From Porphyromonas sp. COT-239 OH1446 (lineage in GTDB: Bacteria; Bacteroidota; Bacteroidia; Bacteroidales; Porphyromonadaceae), in assembly GCF_000768875.1 (NCBI RefSeq), contig NZ_JRAO01000015.1:192-64191 (forward strand): a DNA stretch of 64,000 bases, given 5' to 3'. The notes below the pieces were generated by a model. The model was not told the origin of the DNA. It worked only from the letters and a program-made list of their open reading frames with translations, and did no database searches. This document shows, one piece after another, positions 17,150 to 27,310 of this stretch. Every line of letters starts with the position of its first letter. Position 1 is the stretch's first letter. Both the position numbers and the translations under genes were made by a program.

Positions 17150-18415
17150 ATGAAAAGGACTGTACTCATCGCCCTAGTAGCCCTCAGCTGCACAAGCTCT
17201 ATAGTTTGGGCACAAAATCCTAAGAAGGAGCTTCGCAAGCTCACCCAACGTGTCGAACGGCTCGAGAAGGCGACCATGAACCAACGGCGTCTCTCCATCT
17301 CTGGCTACCTCCAGGGGCAAACTCAGTACGGCCAAGAGCAGGCTAGACTACGTGTAGGCGAGCCCTCCAAGGAAGAGGGGATGCCGCACCGCATGGGTAT
17401 ACGCCGAGGACGGATCAAGTTCGACTACACCGAGAGACTTGCTCAGATGGTGTTCCAACTGGATGTAAATGAGAGCAAGGTTTCACTCAAGGATGCCTAC
17501 TTCGAGCTCAAGAGCCCCTGGAGGAGCTTGCGACGCAGCGGACTCAAGCTCGGAGTCTTCAATCGTCCCTTCGGCTACGAGATCGAGTACTCTTCCTCTC
17601 GGAGAGAGTCGCCCGAACGCTCGCAGATCTTCAACGAACTCTTCCCTGGCGAGCGAGACATGGGCCTGATGCTGAGCCTAAGCCCCAACAAGGGCAATGC
17701 TCTGGACTTCCTCAAGCTGGAGGCAGGCCTCTTCGTCGGCAGTGGCATACACTCCGAACTGGACAATCGTCGAGACTTCATTGGCCACCTCTCGGGTGGA
17801 GGTAAACTGAGCGAAGACCTCAAGCTCTCGGCAGGGGTATCGTACTATCACGGCTTCGTACAGCACACCCGAGAGCAATACTTCTCGATGGAGGTTGACG
17901 GCTTCAAGACCCATGAAGTCAAAGCCGTAGGCAGCTCCTATGCCTTGAGACAATACTTCGGTGTAGATGCTCAGCTTGCCCTCAGCACCTCTCTAGGCAC
18001 AACGCAGCTCAAAGGCGAATACCTCTGGGGGCAGCAACCCAGTCGCCGAGGGAGCTTCCGCAGCCCTAACTCGAACAAGCTGCACATCGAGCCTCTCTAC
18101 CTGCGCCCCTTCTCAGGTGGCTATGTAATGCTCGTGCAAGGTCTCGGGGGGCTACCCGTCTCGGCCGTACTCAAGTACGAATGGCTCGACCCCAATACCC
18201 AGCTCTCGGGGGATAACCTCCTGCCCAAGGGAGGCTCTGAGGCCGACCTCTCGAGCCAAACACTCGGTATGGGCCTGGTCTGGAGGATGAGCAAAAGCCT
18301 GCGCCTACAAGCTTATTACGACTTTGTCCACAACGAGAGGGCCCAGGGGCTCGAGGGCTACGAGACGGATCGGGCCGATAATGTTCTAACGCTGCGCATA
18401 CAGTACAGCTTCTAG
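17150..18415 (+). CDS. OprO/OprP-type outer-membrane porin
   Basis: 421 residues. A signal peptide (LIALVALSCTSSIVWA) is followed by a short coiled-coil segment (KKELRKLTQRVERLEKA) and then a beta-barrel. Features of phosphate-selective porin O/P relatives include SISGYLQGQTQYGQ, RRGRIKFDYTERL, LKLGVFNRPFGYEIEYSSS and ERDMGLML, ending in the aromatic C-terminus IQYSF. The N-terminal coiled coil before the barrel is common in this family, where it may trimerise or touch peptidoglycan. The transported ion cannot be told from sequence. Single gene with its own promoter and terminator. Confidence 0.88.
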   Translation: MKRTVLIALVALSCTSSIVWAQNPKKELRKLTQRVERLEKATMNQRRLSISGYLQGQTQYGQEQARLRVGEPSKEEGMPHRMGIRRGRIKFDYTERLAQMVFQLDVNESKVSLKDAYFELKSPWRSLRRSGLKLGVFNRPFGYEIEYSSSRRESPERSQIFNELFPGERDMGLMLSLSPNKGNALDFLKLEAGLFVGSGIHSELDNRRDFIGHLSGGGKLSEDLKLSAGVSYYHGFVQHTREQYFSMEVDGFKTHEVKAVGSSYALRQYFGVDAQLALSTSLGTTQLKGEYLWGQQPSRRGSFRSPNSNKLHIEPLYLRPFSGGYVMLVQGLGGLPVSAVLKYEWLDPNTQLSGDNLLPKGGSEADLSSQTLGMGLVWRMSKSLRLQAYYDFVHNERAQGLEGYETDRADNVLTLRIQYSF

Positions 18416-18452
18416 AGGGATCGCTACTGCTGCATCGGTGGGCAAAGGCAAT

Positions 18453-18498
18453 ACAGAGAGGGTGTGATCAGAAAAAGTAGTGATCACACCCTCTCTGT
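18453..18498 (+). terminator. Terminator of the porin gene
   Basis: ACAGAGAGGGTGTGATCA (18453-18470) pairs with TGATCACACCCTCTCTGT (18481-18498); the loop is A-rich. A short T run follows on the plus strand. It may also serve rarA on the other strand. Confidence 0.85.
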
Positions 18499-18569
18499 TT
18501 GTCCATCGAGACCGTCTAGAGAGGCTCAGATAGCCTCGGCCTCGAGCGGAATATAGGATGGCGGATGAA

Positions 18570-18765
18570 GGCCTAGATGGGATCGCAATGGAGATCTAGA
18601 TGAGAGTGCGACAGAGGCTCAAGTAGGATCGCAATAGAGACTCAAATAGGATCGCAATAGACGCTCAAGTAGGAGCTCCATCGAGGCACAAGTAGGCCCT
18701 CGATGGAGGGTTAAGTAGGAGCGCAACAGAGCATCCAGTTAGAAGTGCATGGACACCCAAGTAAC
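18570..18765. repeat. 23-bp degenerate tandem repeat array, copy 3
   Basis: Eight or so units with period 23, among them CTCAAGTAGGATCGCAATAG, CTCAAATAGGATCGCAATAG and CTCAAGTAGGAGCTCCATCG. The array lies in the convergent gap between the porin and rarA. Adjacent units differ mainly at the GATCGCAATAG versus GAGCTCCATCG half. Confidence 0.9.
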
Positions 18766-18803
18766 GTGAGTTCGGTACAAAGATTGCCGTCCTCTCGGCT
18801 TCA

Positions 18804-20117
18804 TTACTTCGCCTCGAGCTCCTCCACCCCACTAGAGGCCTGCCATCGCTCTCGCTGCCGCTGGGCCATCTTAGCCTCGGAGGCATTGCTTGGATTGGGC
18901 TGCCAAAAGACTTGCCCTAGAGCCCCATCGGGGAGGTATTGCTGAGGTACAAAGCCACCAGCATAGTCGTGGGCGTAGAGGTAGCCAGAGCCGTAGCCCA
19001 GCGAGGCCATCAGCTCGGTTGGGGCATTGCGCAGGTGCAGAGGGACGGGCAGATTGCCGCTGCCTCGAACGAACTCCAGTGCCCGATCGATCGCCCGGTA
19101 GGCCGTATTGCTCTTCTCACTACAAGCGAGGTAGACAGTAGCCTCGGCCAGGGGAATTCTCCCCTCGGGCCATCCGATACGCTCCAAGGTCTGAGCGCAG
19201 GCATTGGCCAGCAGGAGGGCATTCGGATTGGCTAGGCCAATATCCTCTGCGGCCGAAATCACTAGGCGACGAGCAATGAACGAGGGGTCTTCTCCCCCCT
19301 CGATCAACCGAGCGAGCCAGTAGAGGGCAGCATCGGGGTCGCTCCCTCGGATACTCTTGATCAGTGCCGAGGCAATATCGTAGTGAAGCTCGCCCCCCTT
19401 GTCGAAGGCGATCGGATTTTCTTGTACTCGGCTCGAGACCAGCTCGTTCGTAATCTCTAGCGGATCGAGGCTACTCGACAGGGCTACCAGCTCGAGGATA
19501 TTGAGGGCACGTCGGGCATCGCCCGAGGAGAGGCGCAGCAAAGCCTCCCACTCAAGCACGACGATCCTGCGCTTCGAGAGCAGTTCATCTCGCTCAATAG
19601 CATACTCGAGGAGGGCACGGAGCTCCGCCTCGCTCAGTGGACGGAGCGTATAGACCTGGCAGCGAGAGAGCAAGGGGCGGATAACCTCGAAGCTGGGGTT
19701 CTCCGTTGTCGCACCGATGAGGGTAATCACCCCTCGCTCGACAGCCGAGAGCAGGGAGTCCTGCTGGCTCTTGCTGAAGCGATGGATCTCATCGATGAAG
19801 AGGATAGGACGAGCGGTATCCGAGAAGAGGCCACGCTGTCGCTCAGTGGCTGCCTCGAGCACCTCTCGCACATCCTTGACCCCCGAGTTGATCGCACTCA
19901 GGCAATAGAAGGGGACTCCGAGCGAGTGGGCAATGATCTCCGAGAGTGTGGTCTTGCCCACCCCAGGAGGGCCCCAAAAGATGATCGAGGGCAAGCGACG
20001 CTGCTCGATCATCTCCCGCAGCGTAGCCCCCGGAGCGACCAAGTGGCTCTGCCCGAAGTAATGCTCGAGCGAGGTGGGGCGCATACGCTCGGCCAGGGGT
20101 TTGCTTGCTGTCATCAT
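18804..20117 (-). CDS. rarA: Replication-associated recombination protein A (AAA+ ATPase)
   Basis: 437 residues, the usual length of RarA/MgsA. The AAA+ core shows Walker A ([14 protein letters not shown]), Walker B ([19 protein letters not shown]) and sensor 1 ([13 protein letters not shown]), followed by a C-terminal tetramerisation domain ([21 protein letters not shown] as its start). The N-terminal [11 protein letters not shown] is typical. The family acts at stalled replication forks with SSB and RecA-dependent recombination. Two adjacent ATG codons (20117 and 20114) could serve as start. A terminator separates it from aspS upstream, so it may have its own weak promoter. Confidence 0.96.
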   Translation of the reverse strand: MMTASKPLAERMRPTSLEHYFGQSHLVAPGATLREMIEQRRLPSIIFWGPPGVGKTTLSEIIAHSLGVPFYCLSAINSGVKDVREVLEAATERQRGLFSDTARPILFIDEIHRFSKSQQDSLLSAVERGVITLIGATTENPSFEVIRPLLSRCQVYTLRPLSEAELRALLEYAIERDELLSKRRIVVLEWEALLRLSSGDARRALNILELVALSSSLDPLEITNELVSSRVQENPIAFDKGGELHYDIASALIKSIRGSDPDAALYWLARLIEGGEDPSFIARRLVISAAEDIGLANPNALLLANACAQTLERIGWPEGRIPLAEATVYLACSEKSNTAYRAIDRALEFVRGSGNLPVPLHLRNAPTELMASLGYGSGYLYAHDYAGGFVPQQYLPDGALGQVFWQPNPSNASEAKMAQRQRERWQASSGVEELEAK

Positions 20118-20138
20118 AAGCTATAGGGAAATAAGAAA

Positions 20139-20173
20139 GTCGGGCACGAGAGCCCAGCTCCGACGCACCCGAC
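20139..20173 (-). terminator. Terminator of aspS
   Basis: On the minus strand a 10-pair stem (GTCGGGTGCG with CGTGCCCGAC, two G-U pairs) is followed by TTTCTTATTT, between the aspS stop and the rarA start. Confidence 0.75.
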
Positions 20174-20197
20174 CATCTAGGTTATTAGTCTTTGAGT

Positions 20198-21961
20198 TTA
20201 CTTGCTCAGAGGACGAAGCGAGAGGTGGAGCTCGTCCAGCTGCTCCTGGTCAATGATCGATGGAGCATCGATCATCACATCTCGGCCAGCATTGTTCTTG
20301 GGGAAGGCGATGCAGTCTCGGATGCTATCCAGCTCGGCAAAGAGGGAGACGAAGCGGTCGAGACCATAGGCGATTCCTCCGTGAGGAGGAGCTCCGTATT
20401 TGAAAGCATTGAGCAAGAAGCCGAACTGCTGCTGAGCCTTCTCGGCCGTAAAGCCCAGCACCTCGAACATACGTGCCTGTAGGCTACTGTCGTGGATGCG
20501 GATCGAGCCCCCGCCGACCTCAACACCATTGATCACCATATCGTAGGCATTGGCTCGTACTCGGGCAGGATCGGTGTCCAAGAGGGCAATATCCTCCGGC
20601 TTGGGGGAGGTGAAGGGGTGATGCATGGCGTAGAAACGCTGCGTCTCCTCGTCCCACTCCAGCAGTGGGAAGTCCACGACCCAGAGGCAGGAGTAGACGT
20701 TGCTCTGTCTGAGCCCCAGCTGAGAGCCCATCTCGAGGCGAAGCTCAGAGAGCTGCTTGCGGGTCTTGTCGGCATCGCTACCCGACATGATGAGGATGAG
20801 GTCTCCGGGCTTGGCCTGCATGGCTTCGGCTAGAGCCTTGAGGGTATCTTGACTGTAGAACTTATCCACGCTGCTCTTGACCGTACCGTCTGCCTCTACT
20901 CGGGCATAAACGAGGCCACTAGCCCCGATCTGAGGACGCTTGACGAAGTCCGTCAGAGCATCCAGCTGCTTGCGGGTATAGCTGGCTGCGCCCTTGGCAC
21001 AGATGCCCCCGATATACTCTGCCGAGTCAAACACAGAGAATCCGTGGCCCTGCAAGAGATCTTTCACCTCGACGAAGGTCATCCCGAAGCGGGTGTCAGG
21101 CTTGTCCGAACCATACAGACGCATAGCATCGGCATAGCTCATCCGAGGCAGAGGTAGAGGGATATCGATCCCCTTGAGGGTCTTGAAAAGGTGTTGGGTC
21201 ATCCCCTCGAAGAGCGTGAGCACATCCTCCTGCTCGACGAAGCTCATCTCACAGTCTATCTGAGTGAACTCAGGCTGGCGGTCAGCTCTGAGGTCTTCGT
21301 CTCTAAAGCACTTAACGATCTGAAAGTAGCGATCGAATCCGCTGACCATCAGGAGCTGCTTGAAGGTCTGAGGAGACTGTGGTAGGGCATAGAATTGGCC
21401 TGCATTCATGCGGCTAGGGACTACGAAGTCTCGAGCACCCTCGGGGGTGGACTTGATCAGTACTGGGGTCTCTACCTCTAGGAAGCCTTGGCCGTCAAGG
21501 TAGCGACGTGTCTCTAGGGCAAACTTGTGTCTAAGCTCCAGGTTAGCACGCACGGCACTGCGGCGCAGGTCGAGGTAGCGGAACTTCATTCTGAGGTCAT
21601 CGCCCCCGTCGGTATCGTCCTCGATCGTGAAGGGAGGGGTCTCTGAGACATTCAAGAGGCGCATCTCCTGCACCTCGATCTCGATGTCTCCAGTGGCCAG
21701 GTTGGGGTTCTTATTCGAGCGTTCGCTGACCTGTCCAGTTACCTGGATCACATACTCTCGCCCGAGCTCCTGTGCCTGCTCGGCAAGCTCTCCGCTTACG
21801 TGCTCGGCGTTGAATACGAGCTGAGTAATGCCATATCGGTCTCTAAGGTCTACGAAGGTCATTCCTCCCATGCGGCGGGCCTTCTGCACCCATCCTGCAA
21901 GCGTTACGCTCTGGCCGACGTGTGCCAGACGTAGCTCACCACAAGTTCTATTCCTATACAT
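20198..21961 (-). CDS. aspS: Aspartate--tRNA ligase
   Basis: 587 residues, a bacterial-type class IIb enzyme. An N-terminal OB-fold anticodon domain ([19 protein letters not shown]) precedes the catalytic core, which is interrupted by the bacterial GAD insertion (about residues 285-420). Visible signatures include LQVETPVL-like [20 protein letters not shown], motif 2 region [19 protein letters not shown], and motif 3 [13 protein letters not shown]. It charges tRNA-Asp with aspartate in the cytosol. Promoter TACTTTTG about 45 bases upstream; hairpin terminator downstream. Confidence 0.97.
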   Translation of the reverse strand: MYRNRTCGELRLAHVGQSVTLAGWVQKARRMGGMTFVDLRDRYGITQLVFNAEHVSGELAEQAQELGREYVIQVTGQVSERSNKNPNLATGDIEIEVQEMRLLNVSETPPFTIEDDTDGGDDLRMKFRYLDLRRSAVRANLELRHKFALETRRYLDGQGFLEVETPVLIKSTPEGARDFVVPSRMNAGQFYALPQSPQTFKQLLMVSGFDRYFQIVKCFRDEDLRADRQPEFTQIDCEMSFVEQEDVLTLFEGMTQHLFKTLKGIDIPLPLPRMSYADAMRLYGSDKPDTRFGMTFVEVKDLLQGHGFSVFDSAEYIGGICAKGAASYTRKQLDALTDFVKRPQIGASGLVYARVEADGTVKSSVDKFYSQDTLKALAEAMQAKPGDLILIMSGSDADKTRKQLSELRLEMGSQLGLRQSNVYSCLWVVDFPLLEWDEETQRFYAMHHPFTSPKPEDIALLDTDPARVRANAYDMVINGVEVGGGSIRIHDSSLQARMFEVLGFTAEKAQQQFGFLLNAFKYGAPPHGGIAYGLDRFVSLFAELDSIRDCIAFPKNNAGRDVMIDAPSIIDQEQLDELHLSLRPLSK

Positions 21962-22002
21962 ATTTTACTGACAATGTTTTTGTAGTCAATTGAGTATCGG
22001 GG

Positions 22003-22010
22003 CAAAAGTA
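22003..22010 (-). promoter_or_regulatory. -7 box of aspS
   Basis: TACTTTTG on the minus strand matches TAnnTTTG, 42 bases before the aspS ATG at 21961. Confidence 0.55.
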
Positions 22011-22071
22011 GTCAAATCTCCCCCATTCACCAATAACTGTGTCCAATTAAACTGAGCTCTAAGCCTTGGGC

Positions 22072-23946
22072 CTAGTGATCCTTCTCCTCGAGCTCGAGTT
22101 GCCTTAGGGTTAGGCTGTCCATCCGTTCGATGATCTCGGCCAGACGCACCGAGGCCTGCATGAGTGCCTCGCTGCTCATCCCACCCGAGCTCATAGCCTG
22201 CTCGAGGGAGCGATGCTCCTCCTCGAGCAGGGGCATTTGACGGTTGATGTCCTCTAGCTCTCTACGCTCGGCAAAGCTAAGGCGGGGTGTCCGCTCGCGG
22301 GGAGCTCGGCTAGGGGCTTCGCTCTTGGGCGTGGAGGCCTTCTCGGCCAGACGTTGCTGGGCCTCTCGCTCCTCTCTCCATGCCCGATAGAGGCTATAGT
22401 TGCCGGGGAAGTCTCTAATCATCCCTTCGCCCTCAAAGGCCAATAGATGCCCTACGACCTTGTCCATGAAGAAGCGGTCATGTGAGACAATGAGCACACA
22501 GCCCGAGAAGTCGGCCAAATACTCCTCAAGCACCTGGAGGGTCAATATATCTAGGTCGTTGGTAGGCTCGTCCAGCACGAGGAAGTTGGGCGAGGTTACC
22601 AGCACGCTACATAGGTACAGCCTGCGCAGCTCACCCCCGCTGAGCTTGCCGACCTCGGTGTATTGCCGCTCGACGGGGAAGAGGAATTGGGTCAAGATCT
22701 GCGAGGCACTCAGCACCGAACCATCTGCATTCAGGCTGGCAAACTGCTCGGCAATATCCTGTATGACATCTATTACCCGAGCTTCGGGGGCGAAGGAGGG
22801 GGCCTCCTGGCTATAGTAGCCGAAGCGCACTGTAGAGCCAATATCTATCGTCCCTGCATCGGGCTGCTCGAGACCGAGTAGGAGGCGCAGGAAGGTCGTC
22901 TTACCTACCCCATTCTCCCCAACGATGCCGATCTTGTCGCCTCTAGAGAAGATATAGTCAAAGTCCTTGAGTATCGTCCGCGAACCATAGCTCTTCGAGA
23001 GGCTCTCGACCTCGAAGATCTTCTTACCGATATAGGTTGCCCCCGCATTGCCTAGGTCTATACGCTGCCCACTGCGCTTGGTGTGCAGCTTGCCCTCTAG
23101 CCCATGGAAGGCTTCGATGCGATACCTGGCCTTCGTACCTCTAGCTTGTGGCTGTCGGCGCATCCACTCGAGCTCTCGACGATAGAGATTGCTTGCACGG
23201 CTCTCGGCCTCAGCTTCGGCCAATCTACGCTCTTCCTTTTTGGCCAAATAGTAGTCATAATTGCCCCGATAACGATAGAGCTGCCCACGGTCAAGCTCTA
23301 GGATCTGATTGCATACCCTATCGAGGAAGTAGCGGTCATGTGTAATGAGGACGAGGCTCACGCTAGAGCGAGCGAGATAGCTCTCTAACCACTCAATGCT
23401 CTTGAGGTCTAGGTGGTTCGTAGGCTCATCAAGCAGGAGCAGCTCTGGAGCACTGATGAGCGTAGCCGCTAAGGCAATGCGCTTGGCTTCGCCGCCCGAC
23501 AGGTGGGCGACAGACCTCTTGAAGTCCTTGATGCCTAGCCGGTCGAGGATCTCCTTAGCTCTCTGCTCATAGTCCCAAGCCTGGGTACTCTCCATCTCGG
23601 GCAGTAGTCTCTCGAGGCAGGTCTGATCGTCCTCGGCGAGGGCTTGCTCCCACTGTGCGACGAGCCTAGCTACTGGATCATAGCTGCTGAAGCAAGCCTC
23701 AAGCACCATCCCCGTCTGGGGGAGCGTGGGGCTCTGTGGCAGGTAAGCCCACCGAAGGTCATTCTCATAGGTAAGCAAACCTCTATCGTAGGGCTCTACC
23801 CCGACGAGGATATTCATCAGTGTTGTCTTACCTGCTCCGTTGGGTGCGATAAGCCCTATCCGCTGCCCACGATCGATGGCGAAGGTAAGATCCTCGAAGA
23901 GTACTCGGTCGCCGAAGCTCTTGGTTAGTTTGTCTACTTGTAGCAT
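22072..23946 (-). CDS. ABC-F family ATPase (Uup/YheS-like)
   Basis: 624 residues with two ABC ATPase cassettes in one chain and no membrane segment. Cassette 1 has Walker A LIAPNGAGKTTLMN and signature HLSGGEAKRIALA; cassette 2 has Walker A GIVGENGVGKTTFLR and signature KLSGGELRRLYL. The Arm/linker between them is charged (RRQPQARGTKARYRIEAF). A C-terminal coiled coil starts after a Pro/Ser-rich stretch (residues 530-624). ABC-F proteins act on the ribosome, easing stalled elongation or mediating antibiotic protection; this architecture with a C-terminal coiled coil resembles Uup. The promoter-like box at 23955-23962 would leave almost no leader. Confidence 0.93.
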   Translation of the reverse strand: MLQVDKLTKSFGDRVLFEDLTFAIDRGQRIGLIAPNGAGKTTLMNILVGVEPYDRGLLTYENDLRWAYLPQSPTLPQTGMVLEACFSSYDPVARLVAQWEQALAEDDQTCLERLLPEMESTQAWDYEQRAKEILDRLGIKDFKRSVAHLSGGEAKRIALAATLISAPELLLLDEPTNHLDLKSIEWLESYLARSSVSLVLITHDRYFLDRVCNQILELDRGQLYRYRGNYDYYLAKKEERRLAEAEAESRASNLYRRELEWMRRQPQARGTKARYRIEAFHGLEGKLHTKRSGQRIDLGNAGATYIGKKIFEVESLSKSYGSRTILKDFDYIFSRGDKIGIVGENGVGKTTFLRLLLGLEQPDAGTIDIGSTVRFGYYSQEAPSFAPEARVIDVIQDIAEQFASLNADGSVLSASQILTQFLFPVERQYTEVGKLSGGELRRLYLCSVLVTSPNFLVLDEPTNDLDILTLQVLEEYLADFSGCVLIVSHDRFFMDKVVGHLLAFEGEGMIRDFPGNYSLYRAWREEREAQQRLAEKASTPKSEAPSRAPRERTPRLSFAERRELEDINRQMPLLEEEHRSLEQAMSSGGMSSEALMQASVRLAEIIERMDSLTLRQLELEEKDH

Positions 23947-23954
23947 ATAGCGGT

Positions 23955-23962
23955 CAAAGGTA
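23955..23962 (-). promoter_or_regulatory. -7 box just upstream of the ABC-F gene
   Basis: TACCTTTG on the minus strand sits in the 28-base gap between ppx and the ABC-F gene, only 9 bases from the ATG. If active, the transcript would be leaderless or nearly so. Confidence 0.4.
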
Positions 23963-23974
23963 TTTGCCGGGGCT

Positions 23975-24877
23975 CTAAGCCTGCTGATGACGGCGGTAGA
24001 TCGAGTCGATGATGCCGTCGCTAAGCCCCTTGGCGGGGACGATCACCCCATCGGCTGCGAGCGTATCACCTACCAGGAGGAAGATGTCTGCTGCGGGGAC
24101 GATCACCTCTGCTCGGTCTGGTTTGAGGCGGAAGTGTATCATACGTCCCTCGCTATCGTATTGCTTGAGCTCACGAGCCACTCGATGTAGGCTCTCCAGG
24201 GGGAGGAAGTTGATGTTACTCCGCTCGGCGGGTGCACCTAGGCGCAAGAGCTTGTTGATATTGCCTCCTGAGCCGACGACCTTGATCGAGCCATATTGAT
24301 CTTTGAGTTGCCGAAGATATTGGGCGAAGTGTGCCCATTCCTCAGCCTTGACCATACCATTGAGGCTACGCACAGTACCAATGTCGAAGGAGTGCGAGGC
24401 GACGAGCTGTCCAGCCACGATGATGTTAAGCTCCGTGCTTCCGCCTCCGACGTCTACATATAGATAGGTATCGTCCGGGCCGAGATGCTTGGGGGCGATG
24501 AGGTCGCTGGAAATAAGTTTTGCCTCCTCTCGTCCGTCCAGGATCTCGATCCGGATGCCCGTTTGGAGCATGATCTCACGGCAGAGTTCGGGCCCATTGT
24601 CAGCGTCTCGCATGGCCGAGGTGGCACAGGCACGATAATCCTCTACTTCGTAGATGGCCATAAGCTCTTTGTAGGCATTCATCAGCGAAAGCATTTGCCG
24701 GGCTTTCTTCTTACCTATTCGGCCCTTGACGAAGGCGTCTTCGCCCAGGCGGATAGGGACGCGCACGAGCTGAACCTTGGACATACGCTCCTCGGACTCG
24801 GGAGCATTAACGCACTTGATGAGCAATCGAATAGCATTGGAGCCTATATCTATGGCGGCATAATGGGTCTTGGACAT
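23975..24877 (-). CDS. Ppx/GppA-family phosphatase (exopolyphosphatase)
   Basis: 300 residues, the short form of the family limited to the two actin-like ATPase lobes. Motifs: YAAIDIGSNAIRLLI at the N-terminus, TSAMRDADNG, and the phosphate-binding loop YVDVGGGSTELNII (about residue 138-151). The family removes terminal phosphates from polyphosphate and/or hydrolyses pppGpp. It is six bases downstream of ppk1, so polyphosphate synthesis and breakdown are encoded together, which favours exopolyphosphatase. Large C-terminal HD-like domains of E. coli Ppx are absent. Confidence 0.9.
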   Translation of the reverse strand: MSKTHYAAIDIGSNAIRLLIKCVNAPESEERMSKVQLVRVPIRLGEDAFVKGRIGKKKARQMLSLMNAYKELMAIYEVEDYRACATSAMRDADNGPELCREIMLQTGIRIEILDGREEAKLISSDLIAPKHLGPDDTYLYVDVGGGSTELNIIVAGQLVASHSFDIGTVRSLNGMVKAEEWAHFAQYLRQLKDQYGSIKVVGSGGNINKLLRLGAPAERSNINFLPLESLHRVARELKQYDSEGRMIHFRLKPDRAEVIVPAADIFLLVGDTLAADGVIVPAKGLSDGIIDSIYRRHQQA

Positions 24878-24883
24878 ATTGAA

Positions 24884-26959
24884 TTAAGATTGTAGTTGCT
24901 GATAATATTGGTAGAGGGTGTCCTGGGAGCGCAGAGGGGCTTGTCCCTGGGAGAGGTGCTCTCGGCGCATAGCTCCATCGAACTGATTGACGAAGTAACC
25001 CTGAGCGGTATCGTCCATCCCCAGGCTTACGATCAGATCCAGCTCTCGCTGTATCTCGGGATCATATACAGGGGTCATGACTTCGATGCGCTTGTCGAGG
25101 TTGCGGCTCATCCAGTCGGTCGAGCCGATGAAGTACTGGGGCTGCCCGCCATTGCCGAAGATATAGATCCGAGAGTGCTCAAGGTATCTGTCGATGATGG
25201 CATTGGCACGGATGTTGTCGCTATAGCCTGGGACGGCAGGCACTAGGGAGCAATTGCCCCGCACACAGAGCTCTATGCGCACCCCGGCCTGGGAGGCTTC
25301 GTAGAGCTTCTGTACCATTCGTTCGTCCACGATGTGGTTGATTTTGATCTTGATGTAGGCTTCGTGTCCGCTTTGGGCGAACTTGATCTCTCGATTGATC
25401 TTGTAATAGAGCCTACGACGCATATCGTTGGGGGCGACCAGCAGCTCGTGGAAGCGCACCGAGATGAAGGGGCGTTCGATGAAGTCAAATACCTTGAGCA
25501 CATCGTTCGTAATACCCCTGTGGGCGGTCATGAGCATATAGTCGGTGTAGAGACGTGCAGTGCCCTCGTGCAGGTTGCCGCTGCCGATGCAGGCAATAGC
25601 TCCATGTCGAGAGGTGATATGTACGAGCTTGGAGTGGATCTTGAGCTGCTCGTGTCCTAGGACAACGCGCACGCCTGCGTCCTGCATCTTCTTGCTCCAG
25701 GAGATATTGCTCCGCTCGTCGAAGCGTGCAAGGAGCTCGACGACGGCGATCACCCTCTTGCCATTTTGGGCTGCGGCCATGAGGGTTTTGACGACCTTGG
25801 AGTTTTGGGCCACACGGTAGAGGGAGATGCGGATCTCTGTAACCTCCCGGCTAATAGCCGCCTCGCTCAACAGGCGCAGGAAGTGATCAAAGCTCTGATA
25901 GGGGAAGTGCATCCCTCGATCCCGCTGATGGATCAGCTCGATCATGCTCTCCCCATAGGGCAATTGGCTCAGCTGCAAAGGCGGTTGAGCCGGGAAGCGA
26001 AGATCCCCTCGCCCACAATCAGGTAGCGACATCAGATCCTTCATATTATGATACCTCCCTCCGCCGATGCGGGTGTCGTGAGCATTGAGCTCAGCGATCT
26101 GCGAGAGACGATCGAGGATGTACTCGGGCATCATGGCATCGTAGACGAGTCGGATGGGCTCTCCGAGGCGACGCTGCTTGACGCCCTGTGAGATACGGTC
26201 GATCACGCTGCTGCGCAGATCACTATCCATCTCGATCTCGGCATCTTTGGTAAACTTGAAAGTGTATGCCTCGTAGTGGTCATAGTCTCGTCCGACAAAG
26301 ACATAGGGTAGAGAATAACGAATGACATCGTCCAGGAACATCAAGAAGCTCTCACCCTCAATATCCGGCAAACGTACGAAGCGACCAAACTCTCGGCTAG
26401 GGATCTCTACGAGGGCCAGCTCGGGCTCAGGGCGCACACCCCCCACCGAGCGCGGGCGCAGCTCTATGGCCAGATAGAGCGCATCCTCTAGGTGCTGCTC
26501 AGCATCGAAGGAGGGACTATCCGGGAAGATCGGATTGATCGCCCCGCTCAGGTGCTTCGTATAGTAGTCGACGACCTGACGCTGCTGCTCGGGGCTCAGC
26601 TGCTGCTCGTTGATGATGTGGATGTGCTCACGATCTAGCAGATACATCAGCCGCTCGAGGGTCTGCTCGAAGAGGTGCGAATACTCCTTATTGAGCCGAG
26701 CAACGGTCAGTAGAGTACTGCGAGCAGCCTTGCGCTCGACGTCAGACAGGGTACGATAACCGATGGTGCGCAGCAGAGAGGCGATGCGCACACGAAAGAA
26801 CTCATCGAGGTTGTTGGAGTATATCCCTAGGTAATTAAATCGCTCCAAAAGCGGGAGATCCTCCCTCATAGCCTGAGCGAGCAAACGCCTATTGAAGTAC
26901 ATCCAGCTCTCGTCTCGTGGGATGTAGGGCATACGCCCCGTTACTTTATTCGTCGGCAT
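24884..26959 (-). CDS. ppk1: Polyphosphate kinase 1
   Basis: About 691 residues from the ATG at 26959 (MPTNKVTGRMPYIPRDESW); an in-frame ATG-like start 81 bases upstream exists but would add a non-conserved tail. PPK1 polymerises the gamma phosphate of ATP into polyphosphate. Order: N-terminal helical domain (YFNRRLLAQAMREDLPLLER), head domain, then two phospholipase-D-like C-domains with HSKLVHI near residue 440 (autophosphorylated histidine region) and ACIGSGNLHEGTARLYTDY. Operon with ppx. A 22-bp palindrome array lies upstream. Confidence 0.96.
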   Translation of the reverse strand: MPTNKVTGRMPYIPRDESWMYFNRRLLAQAMREDLPLLERFNYLGIYSNNLDEFFRVRIASLLRTIGYRTLSDVERKAARSTLLTVARLNKEYSHLFEQTLERLMYLLDREHIHIINEQQLSPEQQRQVVDYYTKHLSGAINPIFPDSPSFDAEQHLEDALYLAIELRPRSVGGVRPEPELALVEIPSREFGRFVRLPDIEGESFLMFLDDVIRYSLPYVFVGRDYDHYEAYTFKFTKDAEIEMDSDLRSSVIDRISQGVKQRRLGEPIRLVYDAMMPEYILDRLSQIAELNAHDTRIGGGRYHNMKDLMSLPDCGRGDLRFPAQPPLQLSQLPYGESMIELIHQRDRGMHFPYQSFDHFLRLLSEAAISREVTEIRISLYRVAQNSKVVKTLMAAAQNGKRVIAVVELLARFDERSNISWSKKMQDAGVRVVLGHEQLKIHSKLVHITSRHGAIACIGSGNLHEGTARLYTDYMLMTAHRGITNDVLKVFDFIERPFISVRFHELLVAPNDMRRRLYYKINREIKFAQSGHEAYIKIKINHIVDERMVQKLYEASQAGVRIELCVRGNCSLVPAVPGYSDNIRANAIIDRYLEHSRIYIFGNGGQPQYFIGSTDWMSRNLDKRIEVMTPVYDPEIQRELDLIVSLGMDDTAQGYFVNQFDGAMRREHLSQGQAPLRSQDTLYQYYQQLQS

Positions 26960-27143
26960 AGCGTTAGAGATATGATTATATATATGTAGTGAACGCTTAC
27001 CCTTAGGTAATGTAGCTCGAAGATACCGAATAATTACCAAACAATCATTTTGCCTAAAAATGACTACCCCTCGATCGGACGGAGAGGAGGATTTTCGAGC
27101 GACTATTATAGGTCGGAAATCGGCCCATAATACCCCCCTGATC

Positions 27144-27254
27144 GAAAACGTATACGTTTTATGCCCGAAACGTATATGTTTTGGCCCTGAAACGTATACG
27201 TTTTAGCCGCGAAACGTATACGTTTTGACCGTGAAACGTATACGTTTTAGGGCA
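27144..27254. repeat. Five tandem 22-bp units with the palindrome AAACGTATACGTTT
   Basis: Units start at 27144, 27167, 27189, 27211 and 27233 (one of 23 bases, four of 22). Each has the core AAACGTATACGTTTT, a 14-base perfect palindrome, except unit 2 with one C-to-T change, joined by a short GC-rich spacer (ATGCCC, GGCCCT, AGCCGC, GACCGT). It lies between ppk1 and recG, both on the minus strand. Confidence 0.95.
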
Positions 27255-27310
27255 CTCAACCTATACCTCTGTCTTACAGACACATATAGAATTACCCTTG
27301 AGGGGGTATT

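Noticed and set aside
27144-27254. CRISPR array or iteron-type plasmid origin
   Set aside because: Units abut without unique spacers; no replication initiator gene or plasmid functions nearby, and flanking genes are chromosomal housekeeping genes.
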